DNA of 64,000 nucleotides from the NCBI GenBank assembly GCA_963728965.1, contig CAVSMH010000006.1, forward strand, positions 1,426,001-1,490,000, in the 5' to 3' direction. The notes beneath the pieces are model-generated. The model was not told the DNA's origin and ran no database searches. It was given only the letters and a program-made list of their open reading frames with translations. The position numbers and the translations under genes are program-made. This stretch comes from DASQZT01 sp963728965. Its GTDB lineage: Bacteria > Acidobacteriota > Terriglobia > Bryobacterales > Bryobacteraceae. Shown one piece after another: positions 56,956-64,000 of this stretch (positions within the stretch are counted from its first letter, which is position 1; each line of letters begins with the position of its first letter).

Positions 56956-59529
56956 CTAGCGAACCGTCAGCATCACCGGCAGGCTGGCAGCTCCGTCCAC
57001 CACCACTGCCAGCGCTACCTGCCTGCCGCCGAACGATTGCGTGACGTTGACCTGAAGCTGGAACAGCCCCGTCGCCGTCTGCGTCACCTGCATCAATCGC
57101 ATCGGCACTCCGGCGATGGTCACCTGCACCCGCTCCGGCGTGTTCAGCACCGCCGGGTCGAGTCCCGCCACGGTGACGGTCAGCGTATCGTCCTTGCCTG
57201 CCGAGCTGCCGAGCAGCAACTGCCCCGACTGCGAACTCACCGCCAGGATGACCGCCGGCGGCGAATCGATCTGTACCTGAACCGCGAACGCGCTGGCGGT
57301 GCCGTTATTCAGCTTGAGCGTGGCGCTTCCGGTGGGGAAGCTCGAGGGCACCTGGAACGTCACCTGTGTGGCGCTCACCGAAGCCGACATCGTTACGTCG
57401 TTGAGCGTCACCACCGTGTTCCCCGCCGGCGAGGTCAGGTTCTGTCCGGTGAAGGAAGCCACGCTGCCCGGATAGATCCTCGATTGCGTGGCATCCGCAT
57501 TCGTCACCGGCAGGTTGATCGCCGGCAGCCCCGCCTTCCCCGCGATCGTCTGAAATCCCCCCGGTTGTGTGATCACCCGGAGTCCGGAGAGAATGCTGAT
57601 CTCGCTCGCGCCGAGCGCCGCGTTGGGTGCCACCACCACGTTGGCGGTCAGGTGGGTCGGGTCTGGCACCCATACGCGGCGAACTGTTACATCATCCGAT
57701 CCGAAACCGACCGTCACCTGGCCTTCCACGAAATTCGTGTTGGCCGTGGTGATGGTAATCGCCGCCGTCGCGCCCGCCGGCAGCGAGGACACGTTCATCG
57801 ACCGGATCTCGGGTGCCGGCGCGGCCGGATAGCTGTAGGTCGGCGGATTCTGCGACTGCAGAATCATCGAACTCTGCCCGTCGGGATTGTACGCCGTCAC
57901 CGTGGACACGGTCGGCGCGGCTCCGGACGGCGGCCTCACGGTGATCGATCCGTCTGCATCGCTGCCCTGGAACGGCTCTGTCACGGCGGCCTTCACGCCA
58001 TCGAAGTAGATGCCGCTTTCGCCGCTCAAACCGGCCCCCGCTACCGTCACCGTGCCATCGCCGTTGGGCGTCACCGCGGTCACCACCGGAGGGCCCTTCT
58101 GCACCAGGTTTACCCCTCCCGGCAGGACGTAAATGTCATTCCCGAAGTAGAACACCATGTGCCGCGGGCCGACCCCGGCGCCGGCCACCGGCGGCGCGAA
58201 AAACGTCCAGATGTGCCCCGCATCCGAAGAGGGCCAGATCACCGGTGCAAACCGTCCCGCCGGGTTCCAGAACGCGGGAGCAAAACCGCCCAGGATTGCC
58301 GCCGATACCGGGTTCGGCAGTTGCGCCGGTGCCTGGGCCGTCACGTCGATGAAGTTTACGTCCTGCGTGGTGTTGATGAATGCCGGTGTGACCCAGGTGT
58401 CGCCGCCCGTCGTCACATAGTTCCGCGCCGTCGAATTCAGCCAGGAATTGGTCACCACGTCCCAGGCCGCCGGAGCCGCCAGCGGCGTCACCGTGAAATT
58501 GACGCTGGAAATCGTGGCCCCGGCCGCCGGCGCGGTGGAGACCGCTTGCAGCGGATCGAGCGTCGAGGAAAGCCCGCGATAAAACGCCGTCTGAAACGCT
58601 CCCGCCGATGGCCCGAACTGCTGCAGGTTCTCGTCCACCGGCAGCCTCAGTCCTTCGCCTCCGGCCACCGCGTCTGGCGGCAGCGGATGCACATACACCA
58701 GGTAGTTGAAATTCGCCGGCAGCCCCTCGATGCGGTACGTGCCGTCCGGGTTGGTCAGTGTGCTGACCGCCGGCCCGTTGGGCGCAATCGCTACCACCGA
58801 AGCCAGCGCCACCGGCGTCCGGTTGGCGAACGTCACGCTCCCCGAAATCGACCCGTAGTTGGCGGCCCAGCCGGGCTTCCCATACAGGACGGAAAGCCCG
58901 GCGATGTCGTCCGCGTCCAAAGGCCGTATGCGGGAGGTGTTGCGAATCACTCCCTGAGACATGGCGCTGCCGGTCCACGTGTGTTGGAGCCCCAGCCCAT
59001 GCCCGATTTCGTGCACCGCGGTCGTGAAAAACGCTTCCAGGTAGCTCGGTCCCGCTCCCAGCGTGGTGTCGCGCGAAAGCATCACCGTGGCGTGCAGAAT
59101 CGGGTAGAACCCGTTCGTGGGCGTCGTCGAAACCACCGGCCCGCCGAGCCCCAGCACTCCCGGCGCCAGGTCGACAAAGGTTACGTCGCCGCCCGGCGTG
59201 TTGAACGCCTCCTCCTGGCTCGGAGCCTTGAGCCCGCCGAACGATAGCCGCAGATCCGCGTACGGTGGCGTATTCCACGCCGCCACCGCCAGCCCCACCT
59301 GGTTCAGCAGGGCCCCCTGGCTGTCGTTGGCTGCATAGGCCAGATCGCTCTGGTCGCTCACAAAAAAGGTGACGGTCTTATTGGGAAGGCTGGCAAGGTC
59401 GAATTTCTCGTAAACCGGTGCCGCGAAATTGCGCCCCACAAAGTGGATGTAGTGGTAGTAGGCTTCCGCCGGCAGCGCCAGCGCCAGCGCGACAGCCGCC
59501 GCCGGAACGATGCGCCTCGCCATCCTCAT
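56956..59529 (-). CDS. Exported matrixin-like metalloprotease with IPT-type repeats
   Basis: 857 residues with a signal peptide (MARRIVPAAAVALALALPAEA). A metzincin catalytic domain with H173-E174-I-G-H177-G-L-G-L-Q-H183 and the Met-containing stretch SAMSQGVI. The long C-terminal part contains carboxypeptidase-regulatory-like (GSISGSVTFANRTPVALA) and IPT/TIG-like beta domains (repeats such as VTAVTPNGDGTVTVAGAGLSG), then cell-surface or bacteriophage-like beta repeats. The ATG at 59529 is used; it overlaps the stop of the upstream gene by four bases. The substrate is probably an extracellular protein. Confidence 0.8.
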   Translation of the reverse strand: MRMARRIVPAAAVALALALPAEAYYHYIHFVGRNFAAPVYEKFDLASLPNKTVTFFVSDQSDLAYAANDSQGALLNQVGLAVAAWNTPPYADLRLSFGGLKAPSQEEAFNTPGGDVTFVDLAPGVLGLGGPVVSTTPTNGFYPILHATVMLSRDTTLGAGPSYLEAFFTTAVHEIGHGLGLQHTWTGSAMSQGVIRNTSRIRPLDADDIAGLSVLYGKPGWAANYGSISGSVTFANRTPVALASVVAIAPNGPAVSTLTNPDGTYRIEGLPANFNYLVYVHPLPPDAVAGGEGLRLPVDENLQQFGPSAGAFQTAFYRGLSSTLDPLQAVSTAPAAGATISSVNFTVTPLAAPAAWDVVTNSWLNSTARNYVTTGGDTWVTPAFINTTQDVNFIDVTAQAPAQLPNPVSAAILGGFAPAFWNPAGRFAPVIWPSSDAGHIWTFFAPPVAGAGVGPRHMVFYFGNDIYVLPGGVNLVQKGPPVVTAVTPNGDGTVTVAGAGLSGESGIYFDGVKAAVTEPFQGSDADGSITVRPPSGAAPTVSTVTAYNPDGQSSMILQSQNPPTYSYPAAPAPEIRSMNVSSLPAGATAAITITTANTNFVEGQVTVGFGSDDVTVRRVWVPDPTHLTANVVVAPNAALGASEISILSGLRVITQPGGFQTIAGKAGLPAINLPVTNADATQSRIYPGSVASFTGQNLTSPAGNTVVTLNDVTMSASVSATQVTFQVPSSFPTGSATLKLNNGTASAFAVQVQIDSPPAVILAVSSQSGQLLLGSSAGKDDTLTVTVAGLDPAVLNTPERVQVTIAGVPMRLMQVTQTATGLFQLQVNVTQSFGGRQVALAVVVDGAASLPVMLTVR

Positions 59530-60107
59530 TTCGCGCTCGCCTGCCGGTTCCCGAGCGTGTTCGCAATCCGCGTGCGAAGGTCGCTCAAATGCATCGCCAG
59601 CGTCGTATCCCTCACCGGCCGGCCCGTCTGCCGGTCCAGCATCAACTCCTGACTGGCGTGCCGCGTCGCCAGCGGATCGGTTGCCGCTCCCGCCGGTAGC
59701 GAAAACAGCCCCTGCGTCAGCCCAATGACCTGCGTAACCCCCGCCCGGCTCGTCCACAGGAAGAAAACGTATTCCTCCCCGGAATGGAAAACCGGCGTGC
59801 CGGCAAACACCTGCCGCCGATTGTTCAACGTCCCGCCCGGCACCGCTACTTCCACCGAATTGCCGCCCGTTCCCTTGAACCGCTCCGTAACCTCGATCGT
59901 GTACCGGGTATAGATGACTGAGCCGGAAAACGCCGGCCGCCCGCCCGATACCTTGCCGCGCACGATCGACGTCGACTGGGTGATCATCTCGTCGAGCGAG
60001 AGCCGCTCCAGAGTGGCGCACTGGAGCGGCGCAGCGCAGATGACCAACAGCAGCGCATCTAGCAGGTGGCGCTTCACGGTTCTTTGTTCCAGCACCTTCC
60101 GTTCCAA
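59526..60107 (-). CDS. Exported protein of unknown function, partner of the metalloprotease
   Basis: 193 residues; a hydrophobic segment DALLLVICAAPLQC resembles a signal peptide, followed by ERLSLDEMITQSTSIVRGKVSG, YTRYTIEVTERFKGTGG and EYVFFLWTSRAGVTQVIGLTQGLFSL. This repeat-like pattern recalls secreted beta-sandwich domains found with acidobacterial metalloproteases. A GTG at 60077 is an alternative start. The stop codon overlaps the protease ATG (ATGA), so the two are translationally coupled. Confidence 0.7.
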   Translation of the reverse strand: MERKVLEQRTVKRHLLDALLLVICAAPLQCATLERLSLDEMITQSTSIVRGKVSGGRPAFSGSVIYTRYTIEVTERFKGTGGNSVEVAVPGGTLNNRRQVFAGTPVFHSGEEYVFFLWTSRAGVTQVIGLTQGLFSLPAGAATDPLATRHASQELMLDRQTGRPVRDTTLAMHLSDLRTRIANTLGNRQASAK

Positions 60108-60177
60108 GAGATAACCTTCATACCAAACAGGTTAATGCCGGTTTTCGAACAAGCCGTGGGTTACGCCGACACGCCCT

Positions 60178-60194
60178 TGAGACACAATGTCTCA
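60178..60194. repeat. Short perfect inverted repeat
   Basis: TGAGACA (60178-60184), CAA, TGTCTCA (60188-60194) just past the 3' end of the Nramp gene. No T run follows on either strand. Too short for a good terminator; possibly a protein binding site or an interspersed repeat. Confidence 0.4.
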
Positions 60195-60202
60195 GATCGG
60201 GA

Positions 60203-62104
60203 TCAGGTTTTCCCCGGACGTACGATCAGCATCGGCACCGCCAGATCGTGCCGCACCGGATTAATGGTCGTTCCGAACACCAGGTCCTTCCAACCCCCAT
60301 GGCCGTGCGCGCCCATGATGATGAGATCGGGGTGGATCTCTTTGGCATATCGAATGATAGACTTACGGGGAGAATTGGAATGAGAAATCGCGGTTTCCAC
60401 TGTAACTCCCTGATCCCGCAGGGATTGTGCAATCCGCTCCAGGTATTGCTGGCCCGCTTCTACTTCCGCCGTGGACGATTCGCGGCCGTATACCTGGCTC
60501 GTAACCCCCTCTTCCACATGCAGCAGATACAGTTTCGCCCCGTACAGGTGAGCCATCGCCGCGGCGTGGCTCACCGCCAGCCGGTCCAGCGTCGTGTGGT
60601 CCAACGGAACCAGAATGCGGTGGTACACGGGAACCTGCTCCGCGGCGGCTCCCGCAGTCTCCGGTAGCACCACCACCGGCGCGAAGCCGAACCGCCGCCA
60701 CCGCCGGATCATCGGCTCGAACACCACCCACAGCAGCAGCGCGAAAAGCGCGGCGGCAGCCGGCACCGTCGCCAGCCATATCACCGTCTTCCACTTGCCG
60801 GCCTCCGCCAGCCAACCGGCGATCGCCAACCAGGCCAGCCGGAAATTCAGCCCCACGATCACCCCCGCCGTCGCCCAAGCCAGCGCCCGAACCCATCCCG
60901 CATTCGCGAACTTTCCCATGCGGGACGGATCGTTGGTGAAGTGGATCAGCGGAACGATAGCGAACGGCAGCTGCATGCTCAGCACCACCTGGCTCAGAAT
61001 CAGCAGCTTGTAGGTAGCCGCGTCGCCCGATATCGCAATCGCCAGCACCGCCGGAATCACCGCCAGCGACCGCGTCAGCAGTCGCCGCATCCACGGCCGC
61101 ATGCGGATGTTGAGGAACCCTTCCATCACCACCTGGCCGGCCATCGTCCCGGTCAGCGTCGACGATTGCCCCGAGCACAGCAGCGCGATCGCAAACATGA
61201 TCCCCGCCAGGCTTGTCCCCAGTAGCGGCGCCAGCAGCAGGTGCGCCTGCTGGATTTCGGTGACGACGATCCCGCGTTTGAAGAACACCGCCGCCGCCAG
61301 CACCAGGATCGCGCCGTTCACCAGCAGCGCTCCGTTCAGCGCCACCACCGAATCGATCAGGTTATAGCGGCACGCCATCCGTTTGGCTGGCTCCGTGCGG
61401 CCGAAATCGCGCGTCTGCACCAGTGCCGAATGCAGGTACAGGTTATGGGGCATCACCGTCGCACCCAGGATCCCGATGGCCACGTACAGGCTGTCCCGGT
61501 TGAGCCGCGGCATCAACCCGCTGAGCATCTCCCCGGGCGAAGGCTTGGCCCAGAAGATCTCGATCAAAAAGCAGGCCGCGATCACCGAGATCAGCGCCAG
61601 CACGAACGCCTCGATGGTGCGAATGCCGAAGCTCTGAAACCAGAGCAGCAGCAGCGTGTCCAACGCCGTCAGCAGTACCCCTGCCAGCAGCGGAATGCCG
61701 AACAGCAGGTTGAGCGCGATCGCCGCCCCCAGCACTTCCGCCAGGTCGCACGCCGCGATCGCCACCTCGCACAGTCCCCACAGCGCCAGGTTGACCTGCC
61801 GCGGGTACGTCTCCCGGCACGCCTGCGCCAGATCCCGTCCGGAGACGATTCCCAGCCGCGCGCTCAGCGTTTGCAGCAGGATCGCCATGGCGTTGGACAT
61901 CACCAGCACCCACAGCAACTGGTACCCGAAACGCGCCCCGCCCTCCAGGTCGGTAGCCCAGTTCCCCGGGTCCATATACCCTACGCTGATCAGGTATGCC
62001 GGACCCGAAAACGCGAACATCCGCCGCCAGAAGGAAACCTGCGAAGTGCCGACCGTCGCATGCACGTCTGCCAGCGAGCGCCCGGCCTGTCCCGTCACGG
62101 CCAT
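60203..62104 (-). CDS. mntH: Nramp-family divalent metal transporter fused to a UspA domain
   Basis: 633 residues. The first about 440 form an 11-helix Nramp transporter with the metal-binding motif DPGNWAT (Asp45, Asn48) in helix 1 and VMPHNLYLHSALVQT in helix 6, which take up Mn2+ or Fe2+ by proton coupling. The last about 140 residues form a universal-stress domain: HRILVPLDHTTLDRLAVSHAA and the ATP motif GAHGHGGWKDLVFGTT. The Usp probably senses ATP or redox status and controls the pump. The ATG at 62104 sits inside a symmetric operator region and has no normal ribosome site close by. Fused Nramp-Usp proteins are known but uncommon. Confidence 0.9.
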   Translation of the reverse strand: MAVTGQAGRSLADVHATVGTSQVSFWRRMFAFSGPAYLISVGYMDPGNWATDLEGGARFGYQLLWVLVMSNAMAILLQTLSARLGIVSGRDLAQACRETYPRQVNLALWGLCEVAIAACDLAEVLGAAIALNLLFGIPLLAGVLLTALDTLLLLWFQSFGIRTIEAFVLALISVIAACFLIEIFWAKPSPGEMLSGLMPRLNRDSLYVAIGILGATVMPHNLYLHSALVQTRDFGRTEPAKRMACRYNLIDSVVALNGALLVNGAILVLAAAVFFKRGIVVTEIQQAHLLLAPLLGTSLAGIMFAIALLCSGQSSTLTGTMAGQVVMEGFLNIRMRPWMRRLLTRSLAVIPAVLAIAISGDAATYKLLILSQVVLSMQLPFAIVPLIHFTNDPSRMGKFANAGWVRALAWATAGVIVGLNFRLAWLAIAGWLAEAGKWKTVIWLATVPAAAALFALLLWVVFEPMIRRWRRFGFAPVVVLPETAGAAAEQVPVYHRILVPLDHTTLDRLAVSHAAAMAHLYGAKLYLLHVEEGVTSQVYGRESSTAEVEAGQQYLERIAQSLRDQGVTVETAISHSNSPRKSIIRYAKEIHPDLIIMGAHGHGGWKDLVFGTTINPVRHDLAVPMLIVRPGKT

Positions 62105-62143
62105 AGTTAACTATAGTTAAGCAGGTATGCCCTCCGCTGTCAA
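62103..62143 (-). promoter_or_regulatory. Promoter and palindromic operator on the Nramp-Usp start codon
   Basis: On the minus strand a TTGACA -35 (62143-62138) is followed by a 17-base spacer and TTAACT (62120-62115). The sequence ATAGTTAA occurs twice, 10 bp apart (62103-62110 and 62113-62120), making two overlapping perfect palindromes, ATAGTTAACTAT (62103-62114) and TTAACTATAGTTAA (62107-62120). This is the kind of site a MntR/DtxR-type metal repressor would bind. It overlaps the -10 and the ATG, so transcription would begin within four or five bases of the start codon, giving a nearly leaderless message. Confidence 0.7.
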
Positions 62144-62194
62144 CCGTATCCCGTCGAACCAGAAGCTTTTCAGGATGTCCCGCCGGTGGCCAGG

Positions 62195-63004
62195 CTAACT
62201 GATTGCCGGCATCGCCGCGCGCAGCCGACCGGCGAAGATCTCGCCGAAAATCTCCAGTACCGGCTCGTGCAGCGTGCCGTTGTCCGCCAGCAGGTGTTCC
62301 GACGTGCGCACCCCGTGCGCCTGCCCCTTCATGTCCGACACCCGGCCCCCGGCCTCCTCCACCAGCAGGGTTCCAGCCGCCATGTCCCACGGCTTCAGCC
62401 CGAACTCCCAGAAGAAGTCCAGCCGCCCACAGCCCACGTACGCCAGGTCCAAAGCCGCCGACCCGGTCCGCCGCACCCCGTGCGACGCCATCGCCAGTTG
62501 GTAGTAGAAGTGGATGTTGACGTTGTGGTGCCGCTTCCGGCTGGGAAACCCGGTCGAGGAGAGGCTGTCCCCCAACTGTTTCGTCGCGGAAACGCGAATT
62601 CGCCGGTTGTTGAGGTACGCGCCCGCCCCCCGCTCGCAGGTGAACATCTCGCCGCGCACCGGATCGTAGATCACCCCCGCCACCAGTTCCCCCGCCCGCT
62701 CCAGCCCCAACGTTACATTGAACATCGGAAAGCTGTGGGCGAAGTTGGTGGTGCCGTCCAGCGGGTCCACGTACCAGCGGTATTCCGAGCCGCTCTCGTG
62801 CCCCCCGCCTTCTTCCGCCACTACCGCGTGAGAAGGAAAGTGCGATCGCAGCCGTTCCACCACCAGCCGTTCGGAAGCGCGGTCGGCCTCCGTGACCAGG
62901 TCGAACTCGCCCTTCAGTTCGTACGCCACGTGCCGCTCGTAATGGCGGGCCAGCAGCGCGCCGGCTTCGCGCGCGATTTCTACGGCGGTCTCCAGGTACG
63001 GCAT
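62195..63004 (-). CDS. suhB: Inositol-1-monophosphatase-family phosphatase
   Basis: 269 residues with the metal-binding set of this family: DLVTEADRASERLV, VVAEEGGGHESG, the hallmark YVDPLDGTTNFAH (Asp-Pro-Leu-Asp-Gly-Thr) and the second signature WDMAAGTLLVEEAGG. Dephosphorylates inositol phosphate or 3'-phosphoadenosine compounds in the cytoplasm. It ends 90 bp before the Nramp gene, on the same strand, and the Hfq-like gene ends 13 bp upstream of its ATG. Confidence 0.93.
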   Translation of the reverse strand: MPYLETAVEIAREAGALLARHYERHVAYELKGEFDLVTEADRASERLVVERLRSHFPSHAVVAEEGGGHESGSEYRWYVDPLDGTTNFAHSFPMFNVTLGLERAGELVAGVIYDPVRGEMFTCERGAGAYLNNRRIRVSATKQLGDSLSSTGFPSRKRHHNVNIHFYYQLAMASHGVRRTGSAALDLAYVGCGRLDFFWEFGLKPWDMAAGTLLVEEAGGRVSDMKGQAHGVRTSEHLLADNGTLHEPVLEIFGEIFAGRLRAAMPAIS

Positions 63005-63017
63005 CGCAGGCGCCGGC

Positions 63018-63260
63018 CTACCTCTCTTCCTGAAGGTACTTGATGTCGTGTTTGAAGATGAACAGGTTCGGCTCGCCTTCGCGAGTCAGGCGGATGAAGG
63101 AGTGATCGTAGTATTCAATGATCCCGACCACTTCCTCGCCATCCACCATCTTGACGCGGACCGGCGTCGCGGTCTCGATCAGTTGTTTGAGATACTTCGC
63201 CTCTTCAAAGGTCTGTTCCGGGGCGCGCCCGGACTTTCCGCCTTGCTGTAACGTAGCGAC
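63018..63260 (-). CDS. Hfq-like (Sm-fold) RNA-binding protein
   Basis: The minus strand between the VWA gene and suhB encodes an Sm-like protein: TPVRVKMVDGEEVVGIIEYY gives the Sm1 strands and LFIFKHDIKYLQEER the Sm2 block with the Lys-His pair of Hfq. About 80 residues if read from GTC 63260, 78 from ACG 63254. No ATG, GTG or TTG lies in frame upstream of the Sm domain. A ribosome site AGGAG (63266-63262) overlaps the upstream TAG stop, so an unusual start coupled to the VWA gene is likely; ACG 63254, seven bases after AGGAG, is the best-spaced codon. It should bind small RNAs or mRNAs. Confidence 0.7.
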   Translation of the reverse strand, partial: VATLQQGGKSGRAPEQTFEEAKYLKQLIETATPVRVKMVDGEEVVGIIEYYDHSFIRLTREGEPNLFIFKHDIKYLQEER

Positions 63261-63264
63261 TCTC

Positions 63265-64000
63265 CTATCGGCTCTTCTTTTTTCGCTCGGGGGTTACCGA
63301 GATGCGGTCTTCCGGCGTGCCGGAAGCACCCTCGGAATCACCATAATAGCCGTTGCGCGCGGAGACCCGCAATTCCGGCGATTTCACCCGCACCTCCAGC
63401 GTATGAAACGGGTTCTTGTTGGGCGGCACATTCCGCGGGTAAAACCCTAACTGGTATTGCGTGCGCAGCTCCAGAATGATCTCCGCGAACGTCCGGTCCA
63501 GTTGCGTCGCATTCACCTGGAAAAACGGCCGCCCCCCCGTCCATTCCGCCATCAGCGTCATGGCGTTCTCCCCGCCGATATTGCGGCCGGCGTCGTTGGT
63601 GATCGGCATCACCACCACCGGGTAGATCACCGCGTCGGCGAACTGGGCCGCTTTCACCCCTTCCTTGAGATTGCGCGCGCTGGTGGTATCGCCGCCGTCG
63701 GTCACCAGCACCATCACCTTCCGCCCCTGCCGCCTCTCCAGGTCGCGCGCCGCAAAGTACACCGCATCGTACACCGACGATCCTCCCTCGCCGTGCAGCA
63801 GCTTGAACTGCCGCTCGAGCGACGTATAGTTGCGCGTGTAGCCCTGCAACATGGTCACGTCGTAGTTGAAGGCGTACAGCGCCACCGCGTCCTCCGGGTT
63901 CCCTTCCGACAACAACGCCCGCAGAAAACCGGCCGCGGCCGTCACCTCGTAGCGCATTTCCTTGCCGGTCGACCCGCTGGTATCCATGATGAGGGCCACC
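63265..64000 (-). CDS. VWFA-related exported protein (partial at window edge)
   Basis: The last 245 or so residues of a protein whose N-terminus lies beyond the right end. VALIMDTSGSTGKEM shows the MIDAS motif DTSGS of a von Willebrand A domain, with VMVLVTDGGDTTSARNL as the second metal region. The C-terminal half (ELRTQYQLGFYPRNVPPN, HTLEVRVKSPELRVSARNGYY) is the characteristic end of the acidobacterial VWFA-related family. It probably binds a protein ligand outside the cell. Its stop codon lies inside the ribosome site of the downstream Hfq-like gene. Confidence 0.85.
   Translation of the reverse strand, partial: VALIMDTSGSTGKEMRYEVTAAAGFLRALLSEGNPEDAVALYAFNYDVTMLQGYTRNYTSLERQFKLLHGEGGSSVYDAVYFAARDLERRQGRKVMVLVTDGGDTTSARNLKEGVKAAQFADAVIYPVVVMPITNDAGRNIGGENAMTLMAEWTGGRPFFQVNATQLDRTFAEIILELRTQYQLGFYPRNVPPNKNPFHTLEVRVKSPELRVSARNGYYGDSEGASGTPEDRISVTPERKKKSR

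Noticed and set aside
56845..59247. An 800-codon open frame on the plus strand opposite the metalloprotease
   Set aside because: It is antisense to a well-supported exported protease with HExxHxxGxxH; its residues are dominated by Arg, His and Gly without domains, as expected for the reverse frame of GC-rich coding DNA.
1..64000. CRISPR arrays, rRNA, phage structural genes and attachment sites
   Set aside because: No regularly spaced repeats, rRNA sequence, integrase or phage gene was seen anywhere in the window.

Overview
The window is about 64 kb of high-GC bacterial chromosome. The gene content suggests an acidobacterium of the Solibacter/Bryobacter type: a long Oar-like TonB-dependent receptor with an N-terminal carboxypeptidase-regulatory-like domain, a VWFA-related secreted protein, many exported proteins with glycine-rich tails, an Hfq-like gene, Tat-exported sugar enzymes, and housekeeping genes embedded among carbohydrate and metal genes. 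This placement is inference from gene families; no database search was possible. There is no prophage, CRISPR array, rRNA or recognisable tRNA. One insertion sequence (about 3.1-4.7 kb) and one receptor-gene remnant (43.9 kb) are the only clear mobile or decayed DNA.

Layout: 0-2.8 kb holds a translationally coupled pair of four-helix SMR/EamA transporters, then lepB and a mannose-1-phosphate guanylyltransferase. 3.1-4.7 kb is a two-ORF IS. 4.9-14 kb holds a small secreted beta protein, an ArsR-SRPBCC-DoxX operon, an FkbM methyltransferase, an exported S9 peptidase and a SWIM/SNF2 helicase. 14-21 kb is the information-processing core: an RRM protein, rpoD, dnaG, tatA, an HU protein, a RecA-like paralogue and recA. 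21-29 kb has a two-component system, a UbiA-family prenyltransferase, an M1 aminopeptidase and an exported RraA-like protein. 30-36 kb has a site-2-protease-like M50 peptidase, a NifX-like protein, a ribokinase-like enzyme and a Tat-exported GH2 enzyme. 36-46 kb carries the Oar-like receptor, a ferritin-like protein, a LolD-like ATPase, ClpC and a ten-heme OmcA/MtrC-like cytochrome.

46-57 kb contains a Gfo/Idh/MocA oxidoreductase, an FHA-adenylate/guanylate cyclase, ferrochelatase, and a coupled sugar-acid operon (2-keto-3-deoxy-sugar kinase, enolase-superfamily dehydratase, ThuA protein) divergent from a DUF5060 glycosidase-like protein and tsaB. 57-64 kb has an exported matrixin-like metalloprotease coupled to a small exported protein, an Nramp-UspA fusion transporter with a striking palindromic operator on its start codon, an inositol-monophosphatase, an Hfq-like gene with no canonical start codon, and a VWA protein that runs off the window.

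Themes: export is prominent (Sec and Tat signal peptides, lepB, tatA), as are plant or microbial polysaccharide use (GH2, DUF5060, sugar-acid kinase and dehydratase, Oar-like receptor) and metal or electron handling (decaheme cytochrome, ferritin-like protein, ferrochelatase, Nramp). Several gene pairs are joined by 4-bp ATGA overlaps, so translational coupling is common here. No complete, obviously new multi-gene system was found. The strongest leads are the recA-adjacent RecA paralogue, the Nramp-Usp gene with its operator, the orphan two-module decaheme cytochrome, the beta domain shared by the GH2 enzyme and a stand-alone secreted protein, and the Hfq-like gene.
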